Assembly (NCBI GenBank): GCA_030838305.1
Contig: JAUTWY010000245.1
Span: forward strand, 1-6,330
From: Acidobacteriaceae bacterium
GTDB taxonomy: Bacteria > Acidobacteriota > Terriglobia > Terriglobales > Acidobacteriaceae
DNA: 6,330 nt
Reading direction: 5' to 3'
The stretch's first letter is position 1. Each line of letters opens with the position of its first letter. This document shows positions 5,315 to 6,330 of the stretch, in pieces. The position numbers were made by a program, and so were the translations under genes. The notes beneath the pieces are model-generated. The model was not told the origin of the DNA, searched no databases, and saw only the letters and a list, made by a program, of their open reading frames with translations.

Positions 5315-6330
5315 ATGACGCCAGTAGCCGCCCCCCCCACGCTCCGACTCACGAACTTCATCAACGGCCAATGGACCGATTCCGCCGCTGGCGACTGGCG
5401 GGACGTAGTCAATCCCGCGAGCGGCGAAATCCTCGCCCAAGTGCCGCTCGCCGAAGCTGCCGAAGTTAATCAGGCGGTTGAAGCCGCCGCCGCTGCCTTT
5501 CCCGAATGGCGCCGCACTCCGCCCGAAGACCGCATCCAGCCGCTGTTCAAGCTCAAAGTTCTCCTCGAAGATCACCTCGACGACATCGCTCGCATCATCA
5601 CGCAGGAAAACGGCAAGACGTTCACCGAAGCCAAAGCCGAGATGCGCCGGGCAATTGAAAACGTGGAGGTCGCTTGCGGAATTCCGATGATGATGCAAGG
5701 CTATAACCTCGAAGACGTCGCCCGCGGCATCGACGAGATGATGATCCGCCAGCCCCTCGGCGTCACCGCCGCCATCGTGCCTTTCAACTTCCCCGGTATG
5801 ATCGCGTTCTGGTATCTGCCCTACGCCATAGCGACGGGAAACACTTTTATTCTCAAGCCCTCCGAGCGCGTGCCGCTGACGATGCGTTACATTTACGAGC
5901 TTCTCGAAAAAACTGGACTGCCAAAAGGTGTTGTCGGCCTGGTGAATGGCGGAAAAGCCGCTGTCGACGCTCTTCTGGACCATCCAAAAATTCGCGCGAT
6001 TAGCTTTGTCGGTTCGACGCCAGTGGCGAAGTACGTTTACTCGCGCGCCGCCGCCAACGGCAAGCGCGCTCAATGCCAGGGCGGAGCCAAGAATCACGTC
6101 ATCGTTCTCCCCGACGCCGACATGCCGATGGCCACGCAAATCATTAGCGACAGCGCCTTTGGCTGCGCGGGTCAACGCTGTCTAGCCGTATCTGTCGCCG
6201 TCACGATCGGCGAAGCGCAGAAGACTTTCCGCGATTCCATCGCCGATGCCGCCTCGAAACTCAAAGTCGGTAACGGCCTCGATAAAGATGTTCAGATGGG
6301 ACCAGTGATCACCGCTCAAAGCAAAGAGCG
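5315..6330 (+). CDS. mmsA: CoA-acylating (methyl)malonate-semialdehyde dehydrogenase, N-terminal 338 residues (3' truncated by window edge)
   Basis: The frame stays open from the ATG at 5315 to the window end; full-length relatives are about 490-500 residues. This ALDH-fold enzyme oxidises malonate or methylmalonate semialdehyde with NAD+ and CoA, releasing CO2 and acetyl-CoA or propionyl-CoA. Family-specific marks are P-F-N-F-P-G-M (156-162, Asn158 in the oxyanion hole), Lys181 and Glu184 in I-L-K-P-S-E, Gly233 in F-V-G-S-T, G-G-A-K-N-H (256-261), and G-C-A-G-Q-R-C-L-A with nucleophile Cys289. The general-base Glu of hydrolytic ALDHs is Gln255 here; its absence is typical of CoA-dependent MmsA enzymes. 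Arg288 beside the cysteine, and Arg111 or Arg112, fit the arginines that bind the substrate carboxylate in the Bacillus enzyme. A run of eight C (5331-5338) lies in codons 6-8. Following a GabT-like gene, malonate semialdehyde from beta-alanine is the likeliest substrate (inference); valine or inositol breakdown are alternatives. Confidence 0.93.
   Translation, partial: MTPVAAPPTLRLTNFINGQWTDSAAGDWRDVVNPASGEILAQVPLAEAAEVNQAVEAAAAAFPEWRRTPPEDRIQPLFKLKVLLEDHLDDIARIITQENGKTFTEAKAEMRRAIENVEVACGIPMMMQGYNLEDVARGIDEMMIRQPLGVTAAIVPFNFPGMIAFWYLPYAIATGNTFILKPSERVPLTMRYIYELLEKTGLPKGVVGLVNGGKAAVDALLDHPKIRAISFVGSTPVAKYVYSRAAANGKRAQCQGGAKNHVIVLPDADMPMATQIISDSAFGCAGQRCLAVSVAVTIGEAQKTFRDSIADAASKLKVGNGLDKDVQMGPVITAQSKE

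Noticed and set aside
6074..6097. Inactivating loss of the general-base glutamate in the second aldehyde dehydrogenase (Gln255)
   Set aside because: Absence of this glutamate is normal for CoA-dependent MmsA-type enzymes, and the neighbouring G-G-A-K-N-H and Q-R-C motifs are intact.
5273..6175. 300-residue open frame on the - strand opposite the MmsA-type gene
   Set aside because: The + strand frame shows full MmsA motifs over the same bases. The antisense translation has no recognisable domain and is a shadow of GC-rich codon use.

Overview
All recognisable genes in this window lie on the + strand and form a catabolic cluster for amino compounds. In order they are: the 3' end of a class III (PLP-dependent) aminotransferase, a 12-TM APC-superfamily amino acid/amine permease, an NAD-dependent aldehyde dehydrogenase of the betaine-/aminoaldehyde type, a complete GabT-like class III aminotransferase, and the 5' two-thirds of a CoA-acylating (methyl)malonate-semialdehyde dehydrogenase (MmsA/IolA type). 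The GC-rich coding and the dense REP-like hairpin repeats between genes, with cores such as CGGCTTTAGCCG, GGCACGACTTCAGTCG and CCTGAGCGAGGATTGATC, resemble what I know of soil Acidobacteriota (Terriglobia/Koribacter-like). That assignment is an inference from recall, not a database result.

Layout: 1-258 is the aminotransferase C-terminus. 259-494 is a repeat-filled gap. 495-1961 is the permease, whose last codons are written in repeat sequence. 1962-2160 is a second gap made almost wholly of small hairpins. 2161-3654 is the aldehyde dehydrogenase. 3655-3800 holds repeat family C copy 1, and 3801-5162 is the GabT-like aminotransferase. 5163-5314 holds repeat family C copy 2. From 5315 to the window edge runs the MmsA-type gene. 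No gap exceeds 300 bases. I found no convincing promoter, rho-independent terminator, RNA gene, CRISPR array or transposase.

How the genes may work together (inference): the permease imports an amine or omega-amino acid. The first aldehyde dehydrogenase oxidises an aminoaldehyde (for example 3-aminopropanal or 4-aminobutanal) to the omega-amino acid. The GabT-like enzyme moves the amino group to a keto acid, giving a semialdehyde. The MmsA-type enzyme converts malonate semialdehyde (or methylmalonate semialdehyde) to acetyl-CoA (or propionyl-CoA). Beta-alanine is the intermediate that best joins the last two steps, so polyamine, beta-alanine or reductive pyrimidine breakdown are all possible sources.

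The enzymes are ordinary members of known families. The most unusual content is the repeat architecture. The permease gene is bracketed by one set of direct repeats and the GabT-like gene by another. The second set is a roughly 114-bp element with conserved ends and a divergent core of exactly the same length (27 nt) in both copies. No clearly novel system is evident.
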